From positions 1-64,000 of the forward strand of contig DATKZT010000083.1 in NCBI GenBank assembly GCA_035527845.1: a stretch of DNA of 64,000 nt, read 5' to 3'. Positions 25,331 through 33,339 of the stretch are shown here, piece by piece. The number at the start of each line of letters is the position of its first letter. Positions within the stretch are counted from its first letter, which is position 1. The translations under genes and the position numbers were made by a program. The notes under the pieces were generated by a model. That model saw nothing but the letters and a program-made list of their open reading frames with translations. It did no database searches and was not told the DNA's origin. This stretch comes from JAUWKC01 sp035527845 (GTDB taxonomy: Bacteria; Planctomycetota; Phycisphaerae; Sedimentisphaerales; Anaerobacaceae).

Positions 25331-26943
25331 TCTTCCAAGTCCCAGTCGCCGCCGACCTGCGGAGTCACCGTGTCGGAAGCACAACTGATTCCGGCCCGCA
25401 CAAAATCAAGGGCGTGTCCGAGGTCGCCCACGCCGCCCGAACCGACAAGCATTTCTTGGACGGCACAGGCGACCGCGATTGCCAGGGCAACGGCCAGGTC
25501 GATTTTCTTGCTCTGTCCGGACTTGACGATGCGCATCCCGCGGCCGGTTTCCTTGGCCGTGCAATTTTTCAGGTGTGTTCGCAGCTCCGCGCTTTCGTAA
25601 AGCTCCAGCTTGCCGCCGACAATCAGGGCTTGCAAGGTTTCGGTCATTGAAACGCAATTGCCCTGGGTCTGAGGATACTCCTGCATCGGCAAGCCCTTTT
25701 TGGCCAAAGCCTGAGCGCTCCGCGCGAACTGGTACGGGTCATACCCGACCTGGCCGATTAGATATTTCTGCCAAAGCTCCAGCAAATACGCCTCAACTGT
25801 CGTCTCAAGGTCAACAGCCTGGCCTTTTTGAGGAACGAAAAGCGCGTGGTCATAAACCGCCAAACTGCCCGGCCTGACGGATTGCCCGACAACCACGACG
25901 CCGCAACAATCATGCTTCAGGCCAATGTCCACACCCAACACAACCGGGCCATGACAGGTCCGGCCACGCAGCAGCCCCGGCTTTGTGCAGCTCTGAATCT
26001 GCTCGGCAGAAATGAACGCCGTTTCAGCGGCAACCCAGGCGTTCTCGTGAAAACGCAGGTAAGTCGATTCCGACAGCCGCCGCCTCTGACTTGCAAGGTA
26101 TCTTTCCGTGACCCAGGGAATGTCCTCATAGTCCGTTCGCCACAGAAAATAAAAGCGTGCGTCCGCTTCGGCCTTGCCCTCGGCCATGTCCATCCCCTGC
26201 CGATACCACCGCCAAAGGTGCGTGTCCTCTGAATCCTCGTAGCCGGCATAAGTCACAACCAGAATCAAGCTGTGCTTGCCCGGCACGTTGGTCATTTCGT
26301 CAATTGCTCGCTTGGCCTCTGCCGACGTAAACCGCCACAATTCGTCGAAAATAACCAAGTCGGGATTAAGCCCGGGCGCTGTGGAATTGCACGGCAGGAC
26401 CTTGATAACTCCGTCTGTGGTGCTGCACTTGATAGAATCGCCCGTGATAGTGCATGTCTTACGCAAGTACGGGTTTAATCTGACGGCCTTGCAGATTTTG
26501 GCAAAGACCACGAGCTGGCCTTGCTCCAGGTCTGGCCCCATTATGTAAATCTCGGCAAACTGCTTGCTGACCAGATACCACAGGGCCACTATCGCTGCAA
26601 TCGTACTCTTGCCCGACTTTTTGGGCATACCCAGCAAAGCCAAAGTGGGCCTGAGATCGGGCGGGCAATAGAACAGGTCGGAAAAGATGTCTTGCTCCCA
26701 GCTGAGCAAGACTATCGGCTTGCGAGTTTCGGGCAAATAAAAGTGGGTCTCAGCAAAGCCGGCTATGTCGTTTGTGAATTCGTTAGGCCGCTTGACGAAC
26801 AGTTCTTCGGCAGCAGCCAACGGCTTGGTTTTCCACCGGCTTGTCAGATTTGCAAGCTGTTTGGCCCGCTTTTCTGGGTCGCTTGCCAGATAGCTTTGGC
26901 GCGGCCGATAGCTGCTTGAGGATGCCTTTGATTTTCCTGCCAT
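25327..26943 (-). CDS. Terminase large subunit
   Basis: The 538-residue packaging motor has an ATPase domain with the Walker A-like GMPKKSGKST at 105-114, Walker B LVIFDE (E201 catalytic) and the coupling motif ILVVTYAG. An RNase H-like nuclease domain has VLGVDIGLKHD (about 350), VGYDP and KKIDLAVALAIA supplying acidic residues. ATG 26943 is preferred; the longer frame would need a TTG start. It would cut and pump concatemeric DNA into a procapsid. No portal gene is visible to receive it, so the element may rely on a helper phage portal. Confidence 0.93.
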   Translation of the reverse strand: MAGKSKASSSSYRPRQSYLASDPEKRAKQLANLTSRWKTKPLAAAEELFVKRPNEFTNDIAGFAETHFYLPETRKPIVLLSWEQDIFSDLFYCPPDLRPTLALLGMPKKSGKSTIAAIVALWYLVSKQFAEIYIMGPDLEQGQLVVFAKICKAVRLNPYLRKTCTITGDSIKCSTTDGVIKVLPCNSTAPGLNPDLVIFDELWRFTSAEAKRAIDEMTNVPGKHSLILVVTYAGYEDSEDTHLWRWYRQGMDMAEGKAEADARFYFLWRTDYEDIPWVTERYLASQRRRLSESTYLRFHENAWVAAETAFISAEQIQSCTKPGLLRGRTCHGPVVLGVDIGLKHDCCGVVVVGQSVRPGSLAVYDHALFVPQKGQAVDLETTVEAYLLELWQKYLIGQVGYDPYQFARSAQALAKKGLPMQEYPQTQGNCVSMTETLQALIVGGKLELYESAELRTHLKNCTAKETGRGMRIVKSGQSKKIDLAVALAIAVACAVQEMLVGSGGVGDLGHALDFVRAGISCASDTVTPQVGGDWDLED

Positions 26944-27033
26944 TGTCTGTTTTCTCCAAAAACGCACTACGTTTGATTCTGAGGGCCAAACTCCATCCGA
27001 CCGTACCCACAAGGGGCAGGGTCGGGCCCCCGT

Positions 27034-27177
27034 TCATCGTTCCTGGCAAGGCCCAGGTGGCTCGTGAGCTTTCCGGCAGAGCCCATTAACCGCACCGAAG
27101 CCCCCACTTTTTGAAGCTGACTGACGTATTTGCCGGACGTATTCACAAACCACCATTCGTAAGCGGCGCTCTGTCAT
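27034..27177 (-). CDS. Small ORF translationally coupled to the replication gene
   Basis: A 47-codon frame starts at ATG 27177, which overlaps the TGA of the preceding gene (ATGA), and ends at 27034. The product is basic, with MTERRLRMVVCEYVRQIRQS predicted as a helix. It fills much of the gap between the replication gene and the terminase. The coupling is the main evidence; no family is recognised. Confidence 0.4.
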   Translation of the reverse strand: MTERRLRMVVCEYVRQIRQSASKSGGFGAVNGLCRKAHEPPGPCQER

Positions 27178-27998
27178 AACTTTACACGCCTGTTGACAAC
27201 GGCTTCAGAGGCCGTAGCTCCGCCCCCGGCAGCCACTCCGACGCCAACTTGAGTACTCGGAAAATCCTCGGACCCCCCGCATCCCTTTTTTCCGCCCCCA
27301 GAGCCGTTTTCTATTGTGGACTCATAGAGTCTCTTTTTTGCCTCTTGCCTTTTAGCTTCGAAGTCCGCAGCGGATAGCCGTTGCTTTGGCTTTCCCTTGT
27401 TCGCTATCTGCTCTTTGAATCGCTGGAGTTGGCGTCTGGATTCTTGCTCTCTGTCGCTAAGTAACGCCGCCGCCTGCCCATGAGCAGGCAAAGGCGGTGG
27501 CGTAATAGTCTCTCTTATAGTTGTGTTCTTAGTAGTACGACAATTCTGTCGTACTTGAAAACCATTTTTGTCGTACTTACCACGACAATTCTGTCGTACT
27601 TGCTCGCCTTCGGCGCCTTTGCTGCTATTAGTAGTACGACAATTCTGTCGTACTTGGTTTACTCTGTTCGATACTGCCTTTCCTCTGTACCATAGCTGCG
27701 CGGCTGCTCTTACGGCAGGGTGCGACTTGACCCAAATAGTACGGTATCTGCCTTTGGGGCATTTGACCTGTACCAGGCCGGCCTTGACTATTGTGGCGAA
27801 CCAACGCTGGATTGTCCGTTCGTCCACCATGAACGCTTCAGCGAGCGTTTCGTTGCTCTGCCAACAACCTTTTTCGCCAAAGCTGTAGAAATGGGCCAAC
27901 AGCACTTTTTCAGACAAGCCTATCGACCGCAAATTAAGAATATGGTTTGGCAACTTGAGGTAGCGTTCTTCCGGCTCTTTCGTTTTGCCTTCCTTCAT
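27174..27998 (-). CDS. Replication initiator-like helix-turn-helix protein containing its own iterons
   Basis: The 274-residue product has an N-terminal winged helix-turn-helix domain (about 10-100): HILNLRSIGLSEKVLLAHFY, then NETLAEAFMVDERTIQRWFA. Its layout resembles initiator and primosome-like proteins of phages and plasmids. A low-complexity middle repeats QVRQNC three times because the DNA there carries palindromic iterons. A charged C-terminal part ends Gly-rich. ATG 27998 has GGAG 8 bases upstream. Initiator genes with the origin inside them are known, for example lambda O. A plain transcriptional regulator is the alternative. Confidence 0.65.
   Translation of the reverse strand: MKEGKTKEPEERYLKLPNHILNLRSIGLSEKVLLAHFYSFGEKGCWQSNETLAEAFMVDERTIQRWFATIVKAGLVQVKCPKGRYRTIWVKSHPAVRAAAQLWYRGKAVSNRVNQVRQNCRTTNSSKGAEGEQVRQNCRGKYDKNGFQVRQNCRTTKNTTIRETITPPPLPAHGQAAALLSDREQESRRQLQRFKEQIANKGKPKQRLSAADFEAKRQEAKKRLYESTIENGSGGGKKGCGGSEDFPSTQVGVGVAAGGGATASEAVVNRRVKL
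27534..27654. repeat. Palindromic iteron array, candidate replication origin
   Basis: Full palindromes AGTACGACA-N4-TGTCGTACT lie at 27534-27555 and 27633-27654. A copy with one degenerate arm is at 27579-27600 and a half copy (TGTCGTACT) at 27569-27577. The DNA motif is conserved beyond what the encoded peptide would require. All lie within the replication initiator-like gene. Confidence 0.8.
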
Positions 27999-28164
27999 GG
28001 CGGACACTCCGTTCGCGTTCGATCTTCACTGAGGGCGGAGCGATGATTGCGAGCGAGTAGCCCCGGCCCTGTTCACGCTCGTACAACTTGAGCGTCACCT
28101 CTGCGCCCGAGACTGCATCCGTCAGCCTCACCGCGTCCCCGAATCTCAGTCTGGTCACATACAT
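27934..28164 (-). CDS. Small protein with CsrA-like pattern
   Basis: The 76-residue product starts at ATG 28164 and overlaps the start of the replication gene by 65 bp. Its first 50 residues show the strand order of CsrA: a GDAVRL strand, GAEVTLKLYE, a turn, YSLAIIAPPSVKIERER. These correspond to the host CsrA strands VELTIVDI and VRLGITAPKSTPVHRRE. The canonical N-terminal MLVLTR is replaced by MYVTRLRF. A phage-borne RNA-binding translational regulator is possible; the similarity is short and needs a profile search. Confidence 0.45.
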   Translation of the reverse strand: MYVTRLRFGDAVRLTDAVSGAEVTLKLYEREQGRGYSLAIIAPPSVKIERERSVRHEGRQNERAGRTLPQVAKPYS

Positions 28165-28250
28165 CCCATACGTCCCAAATACGTCTTTTCCTAACGGGTT
28201 TAGTGTGTGTGTGGTCTCGGCTTGCAGTAGGTAGTCAGAAGGGTTTCTGT

Positions 28251-28289
28251 TTTTACGTCAAATCCGAGGCCATAAAGGCGTGAAGATAA
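28251..28289. promoter_or_regulatory. Probable integrase arm-type sites, right end
   Basis: TTTTACGTCAAA (28251-28262) and GGCGTGAAGATAA (28277-28289) repeat the left-end sites, the second in inverted orientation. They lie 22-60 bp inside the right attachment repeat. Confidence 0.65.
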
Positions 28290-28310
28290 AAGACTTACAA
28301 CACGGGGTTG

Positions 28311-28351
28311 GGCTTAAAAGGCCGTTGCTCTACCTGCTGAGCTACACTCCC
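28311..28351. repeat. Attachment-site repeat, right (displaced 5' half of tRNA-Lys)
   Basis: Copy of the anticodon-to-5'-end part of tRNA-Lys, without the 3' half. DNA to its left belongs to the element and DNA to its right is chromosomal, so this is the original host 5' half pushed away by integration. Confidence 0.9.
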
Positions 28352-28536
28352 GGCAGCCTGCAACGCACAATAATAAGCCCTTGTGCCGACAGCGTCAACA
28401 AGACTTTGCACGATTCCGTCCGGGACGGCAGAAAAGGCGGGCCGCAGGAATCCGCAACCTGCCCAAAAAGCGCGGACGTGCGCTCAAAATGCGCCGGCAG
28501 CACGCTTCATTTCGCTTCGGCGAAGGCGCAGCGTCC

Positions 28537-31500
28537 TCACATCCCCTCCAGCCACTGTGAGCCCATTACGGCCAGGTCCTTGAAATTGATTGCGCCGTCC
28601 TCGTACAGGTCCGCCAGAGAGTCTATGGGTACGTATGCATCCCCGCCGTCGTTTACAATGTTCAGGATTTCACTTTCTGAAAGGGCGTAACCGTAGATTT
28701 TGAAGTCATCGATATTTCCCGTGAAGCCGTCGTGCAGACCGCTGGCATTTCCGGGCGCCCGGTCGGCTGATACGCCGAGATACAACAGGCCCGGTGTGGC
28801 CATCACGCTGCCGCTGGAGTTGCCCTGTGATTTCGGCCAGCCGTTTACGTAGATGCGGAGGTTGCCGGCGTCTCTTACAAATGCATAGTGGGTCCATTCG
28901 GTGTGGCCTGACCAGTCCAGCCCGTAGGAGGTGCTCTGGCTGTCATCGCGGAACACGAAACTGCCGTTGTCGCTTGTCGTCTCGACCGCCAGAACACGCG
29001 GCCCGCCGGAAGTGGATACGTAGTCCCACTGCCTGAACTCCCACATGAACGCGCCGCTGTCGGGAGTCTCATCCACGTGGGCGTTCCTGATCCAGAGGGC
29101 GACGGTTATCTCCTGAGAGATACCGCCGGCTGTGAAAATGGCGGGATCAAGCCAGATTCCGGCGGTTCCGAGGCCGGGCCAGAAATGGAAGGAGTTTCCT
29201 GTTCTTCCGGTCTCGCTGCGTGTGCCGACGTCCCCGCCGGTCCAGTAGACATCGATGAAGAAATAACCATGGTGGCCTTTGCCGCTGCTGTCGGTCACCA
29301 TAGCCCCGGAAGAATCTTCGAACATAAAGTGCAGCAGAAGCTCATCGCTGTTCGGCTCGGTCGTTGGCATGTAATATCCGGCGTCGAGCCAGTCAAGGGC
29401 GAGGAGTCTCAGGTCTTTTTCATTTACCGCACAATCCCCGGTGATGTCGGCGGTGATAATTCCCTCGTCGGGTGGGAGAGAGGTTTCGCCTACATAAGAG
29501 CCGTCGGAGAAAAGGTATGCTTTTTCGGCCTGACCGCACAGACTCCAGTGATAGGAATTGCCGTCGGCCACGAAACCGCTGAAGTGGCGTGAGGGCAGGT
29601 CCCTTGGCGTCGGGTAGCTGTCCCAGCGAGATTCAATTCTCTTGTGGCCGTTGGACCAGTAGTGCGTCCATGTGCCGACATTGTTGACGTCGTCGTGGTT
29701 CCAACTCCAGATTTTGGCTCCGTCGGGGCCGTAGAATGTCTCGATGCCTGTTTTCGTTCCGTTGACGTATGTTGCCTCGTGCTCTTTCGTGCCGTCTTGA
29801 TAATAGGAGGTGGATGTACCGTGCAGCAGATACCGGCCGTTCGGACAGGTGCGGGAGCTCCATTGTGCTTTCAGGGCGCCGCCGGGATAGTGCTCATTAT
29901 AGTCGCTCACCGTCCCGCCGGTGGTCTCAGGGGTGATGTCACCATCTTCGGAGAATATCCACGCTTCGTTTAGTTCGTAATGCAGGCACGGATGCGTCAT
30001 GGTTGTCAGAATATGGAGGACTCCGCTTGGCGCCTGTCGGATTGTGGAATAGCCGATGGTGCCGTAGTCGCGGTCGGATTCGTGAGGGAGAGTGACCGGC
30101 AGGTTCTTTATATGCCAGCTTGCTGCGTTGTTGTCTGAGATGGCGACGAGGCAGCCGTAGTCGTAAGTGCTTCCCGGTGGCTTGTAATCATCCTTGCGTT
30201 GAGCGTCGCTGCAAAAGGCGAGCTTTCCGTTGGCTAGGCGAATCAGGCAGGGTCTCTGATTGCTGCCCAAAGGTGAAAAGACGGTCGGACCTTCATCTGG
30301 CCACGTGGCGCCCCAGTCATAGGACTTGTTCCACGGCATCCAGCCGCTGATGTCACTGTTCTTGCCGCCGAGCGAGAGCAGTTCACCTGAAGCGCCTATA
30401 GGCACGATGGTCGAGTGGCGTCCGTTCGTTCTGCCGCCCATATCGTACCAGGTGACGCCGTTGTCGGAGCTTCGCCAGACTATGCTGTCTGCGCTGGCGC
30501 CGTCCGTGACCATGTATATCGTGGTGCTGTCTTGTCGCCAGCCGTTAACGACGGGCTGTGCGGTGAAACTTGTGGCGGGGATGGGGAATCCGGGGCGCTT
30601 AAGGGTCCATGCTGCGCCGTTGTCTGTCGAGGTTGACATTACGAAGGGGCGTTTCTCGTCACCTGCGATTCGTCCGCCGCCGAAGAAGCGGATGGTGCCG
30701 TCGTCTTCGGTCCACAGCAGGCCGCTCGTATCGTTCATTCGTTTCATATCGTAGAGTATTTCGGGCATATCCCACTGGTTGCTGCCGTAGCGGAGGCGGG
30801 CCTGGCAGAATCTGACTTCGGGGCCGTACTCGCTGCCGCCGGTGAACCAGACGGCCAGGGCATCGCCGTTGGGCAGCACCTCGAAGCCGGGGGAGTGATT
30901 ATGCGCCGTGACTATGGGGTCGCAGCCCAGCATTGAGGCAAGGCCGGCGTCGGAATTATCCGGCGGGATAGGCATGGAGAAGCGCACAGTAAAGTATGGG
31001 ACGCCCGGGTCTGGCCCCTGCAGCGCCGGCGCCGTGCTCTGCTTGAGAGCGGCCTGACAGAACGGCCCGGGCAAGACATCCGTTTCCTCGGGCGGGTCGT
31101 GCTCGAAGACCAGACGAAAGCCACACGGACCAGCTTCCGGAAGCTGCAACGGCTGGTATCTCGCATTCGTGGGCAAGGACCAGCGATTGATACCATCGTT
31201 GCGAATGACCTTGATTATTCCGTTGGCCGGCCCCACCGGGTCCTTAACCGGGCTGTGCGGATACTCGCCGTGCCAATCCCGAACCCATTCCCTGCCGGTC
31301 ATGTTCTGGACGTCGCCGGGATTTTCATAGACGTATTCCCACTGGGCCTCGGTGGGCAGCTTGTATGGTCTTGCATCCTGCTGGGTGAGCCACGAGGCGA
31401 AGGAATTGGCGTCTTCCCAACTGACGTCATTTGCATCCCCGCTGGGGACGGCGAGCTGATAGTGGGCCGCGTTGACCCTGTTTTTCAGGAAATAGAATGG

Positions 31501-32916
31501 TTTGGTTATTGTGACCAGGTGTGCGGGCTGTTCATCGTAGTCGAGGTCGCCGATGTCTTCGATTCTGTGCCCGTCGCCGTCGCCCATTATGAAGGTGCCG
31601 GGCATTACGAGGACAAATTCCATTCCGAGGGAATTGATGAAGGTCGAGCCGAGCTCGTCATCGTTGATTGTGAACGTGTGCTGCGCGATGTCGGAGAGCT
31701 TTGCGTTGTTCGGTGCCGAGAGGGTCAATTCAATTGTTTCCGGCCCTTCGATGTTGGGGTCGTCAACGATTATTATGCTGATGGTTTCAGTGGTGTCGCA
31801 GGGATCGAAGGTGAGGGTGCCGTCGGCGAGCGTGTAATCGACGCCTCCGCCGGTGGCGGTGCCGCCGGTGACACTGTAGTTGACGGTGACGGTTTCGCTG
31901 GTGGCGTGTGAGAGGCTGACGCCGACGGTTGCCGGTGTAGCGTTTTCGTCGGCTATGCTGGTTGGTGCGTCGAAACCGACGTCGGGTCGAGGGTCGATGA
32001 TGGTATAGGTATGCTGTGTCACTGCACCGAGGCTTGCGTTGCCGCCGGTCACACCGGTGAGTGTCACTTCGATTGTTTCATTGTCTTCAGGGGCGCCGTC
32101 ATCGTTAATTGTCAACTGTATGGGGCGGCTCGTCTGGCCGGCAAGGAATGTCACCGGGCTTGCCGAAATCGTGTAGTCGATGCCGCCGCCGGTTGCGGTC
32201 CCGCCGGTCACGGCAAAGCTGACGGTGACGGTTTCTGTCTCAGATTCGGAGAGGGTGACTTCGATATCGGCGGTACCGATACTTTCAGGGTAGCCCGACT
32301 CGGCCAGTGCGAACTGAGCAACAGGTCCTGACTGCTCGAGGAAAAATCCATTCAGACACATCATGCCTGCCGGTCTTGTGCTGCACGTCGGCGTAAAGGT
32401 GATGACCACGTCGGCCGTGCCTGTTGTGGTGAACTCTACGGTACCGTTGCCGATATTGTCATCCACCGTATTCTGGGTAACAACGACATTTGTGGCAGGC
32501 GTCGAGTATGAGACGTCACTGCCGCTGACGGCGATATCGAGTGGGCAGCGGTAGGTCGGCTCGGCATTGTTGTGGTACGACGTGAATGAATAATTGCCGG
32601 CGGGCAGGTTGCTTATCGTCAGGATGATACTGCCGTTGGGGTTGCCATAGCCGTTGTCGCAGTCGAAATAGTCCCCGCCAAGGTCGCCGCCCGTATAGAC
32701 GCGCCACTCTTCATCGCCGGCCAGATAACAAGTGGCCGTGAAAGTCACACCATCCACGGTAACCACCCCGTCATTGCCGTTCGAGCCCGTCATCGCCGTC
32801 CAGCCGGCCTTGACGGGCCCGTTGCCTATGTCGACTTGTATCGGCATCGCCGCAGCGACGGGCAGGACGCAGAACAAAATAATTGCCGGAATTGATAAAA
32901 TCGGTTTGCAGTACAT
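28537..32916 (-). CDS. Giant secreted multidomain protein (Calx-beta, FGE-like, sialidase-like, LamG, dockerin-like)
   Basis: The 1459-residue product has a signal peptide (about 1-23), then a malectin-like carbohydrate-binding region (25-190) and two Calx-beta domains (about 200-310 and 312-418, both with GGTATGGGxDYT). An FGE/sulfatase-modifying-factor-like domain follows (about 420-600; NSLGMEFVLVMPGTFIMGDG, KLPTEAQWEY, CGFRLVFE), then a sialidase/BNR-like propeller (about 660-980), a YwqK/MORN-like patch (about 1030-1095), a dockerin-like motif (ITGDCAVNEKDLRLLALDW, about 1150), a LamG-like domain (about 1190-1405) and a second dockerin-like end. The second of two adjacent ATGs has the better GGAGG spacing. 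It probably binds or trims extracellular glycans; catalysis is uncertain. Confidence 0.85.
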   Translation of the reverse strand: MYCKPILSIPAIILFCVLPVAAAMPIQVDIGNGPVKAGWTAMTGSNGNDGVVTVDGVTFTATCYLAGDEEWRVYTGGDLGGDYFDCDNGYGNPNGSIILTISNLPAGNYSFTSYHNNAEPTYRCPLDIAVSGSDVSYSTPATNVVVTQNTVDDNIGNGTVEFTTTGTADVVITFTPTCSTRPAGMMCLNGFFLEQSGPVAQFALAESGYPESIGTADIEVTLSESETETVTVSFAVTGGTATGGGIDYTISASPVTFLAGQTSRPIQLTINDDGAPEDNETIEVTLTGVTGGNASLGAVTQHTYTIIDPRPDVGFDAPTSIADENATPATVGVSLSHATSETVTVNYSVTGGTATGGGVDYTLADGTLTFDPCDTTETISIIIVDDPNIEGPETIELTLSAPNNAKLSDIAQHTFTINDDELGSTFINSLGMEFVLVMPGTFIMGDGDGHRIEDIGDLDYDEQPAHLVTITKPFYFLKNRVNAAHYQLAVPSGDANDVSWEDANSFASWLTQQDARPYKLPTEAQWEYVYENPGDVQNMTGREWVRDWHGEYPHSPVKDPVGPANGIIKVIRNDGINRWSLPTNARYQPLQLPEAGPCGFRLVFEHDPPEETDVLPGPFCQAALKQSTAPALQGPDPGVPYFTVRFSMPIPPDNSDAGLASMLGCDPIVTAHNHSPGFEVLPNGDALAVWFTGGSEYGPEVRFCQARLRYGSNQWDMPEILYDMKRMNDTSGLLWTEDDGTIRFFGGGRIAGDEKRPFVMSTSTDNGAAWTLKRPGFPIPATSFTAQPVVNGWRQDSTTIYMVTDGASADSIVWRSSDNGVTWYDMGGRTNGRHSTIVPIGASGELLSLGGKNSDISGWMPWNKSYDWGATWPDEGPTVFSPLGSNQRPCLIRLANGKLAFCSDAQRKDDYKPPGSTYDYGCLVAISDNNAASWHIKNLPVTLPHESDRDYGTIGYSTIRQAPSGVLHILTTMTHPCLHYELNEAWIFSEDGDITPETTGGTVSDYNEHYPGGALKAQWSSRTCPNGRYLLHGTSTSYYQDGTKEHEATYVNGTKTGIETFYGPDGAKIWSWNHDDVNNVGTWTHYWSNGHKRIESRWDSYPTPRDLPSRHFSGFVADGNSYHWSLCGQAEKAYLFSDGSYVGETSLPPDEGIITADITGDCAVNEKDLRLLALDWLDAGYYMPTTEPNSDELLLHFMFEDSSGAMVTDSSGKGHHGYFFIDVYWTGGDVGTRSETGRTGNSFHFWPGLGTAGIWLDPAIFTAGGISQEITVALWIRNAHVDETPDSGAFMWEFRQWDYVSTSGGPRVLAVETTSDNGSFVFRDDSQSTSYGLDWSGHTEWTHYAFVRDAGNLRIYVNGWPKSQGNSSGSVMATPGLLYLGVSADRAPGNASGLHDGFTGNIDDFKIYGYALSESEILNIVNDGGDAYVPIDSLADLYEDGAINFKDLAVMGSQWLEGM

Positions 32917-33339
32917 CATACTCCTCCAGGAAACAAACCTCTTTGGCCCACAAAACCCCAGGAACATTGTGGCAGATACCGTTTTTCAGCCACACGATTA
33001 TTATACCACAATTACGTCGGTAAGCAAACATTGTTTCTGTTCATTGCAGAGGACGTCAGCGCAGGGCTGTTTATTGCAGGAATCCGGGCAATATAGGCAG
33101 GTAATGGCTCAAGTGAGGTCGAAAGTGGCTTTCAGGCGAAGGAAGTGATTAGATTTGAGCTCGCCCCGCAGTTGTGGTGAGGTAAAGGGTGGGGTGGAGT
33201 TTGCGGGTTGGTTCCGGAACGGAAGTCATGCCCGAGGTGCCAGAGCATGGCAGCTTTGGACGGTATTGTGTAATATCTTCTGTTAGGTTACTATATGTGT
33301 TGTGTACAGTCTTATGGGGAACAGTAAAGAAGCTCGGCT
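32917..33339. other. Divergent intergenic region with a possible promoter
   Basis: No gene seen. TTGTGT (33266-33271) and TACTAT (33289-33294), 17 bp apart, form a moderate sigma-70-type promoter ending about 45 bp before the PQQ-propeller gene at 33340. Nothing convincing was found for the minus-strand gene. Confidence 0.4.

Larger units (their letters stand above)
21596..28351. mobile_element. Integrated minimal phage-like element (satellite) in tRNA-Lys
   Basis: Bounded by a 41-bp direct repeat (one mismatch) formed by the 5' half of tRNA-Lys. Inward of the boundaries lie matching candidate integrase arm sites. The 6.7-kb interior codes for a tyrosine recombinase, excisionase-like protein, major capsid protein, ribbon-helix-helix protein, an 82-residue unknown, large terminase, replication initiator with internal iterons and a small CsrA-like protein. 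All frames are intact. Portal, protease, tail and lysis genes are not seen, so it is either a capsid/terminase-bearing satellite or a trimmed prophage. Confidence 0.85.

Noticed and set aside
26783..27049. Minus-strand open frame between replication gene and terminase
   Set aside because: It overlaps the terminase N-terminus in another frame and has no ribosome site; the coupled 47-codon frame at 27034-27177 is the better candidate.
27534..27654. Palindromes as CRISPR or transcription terminators
   Set aside because: They lie inside a coding frame, have irregular spacing and no T-run; iterons explain them better.
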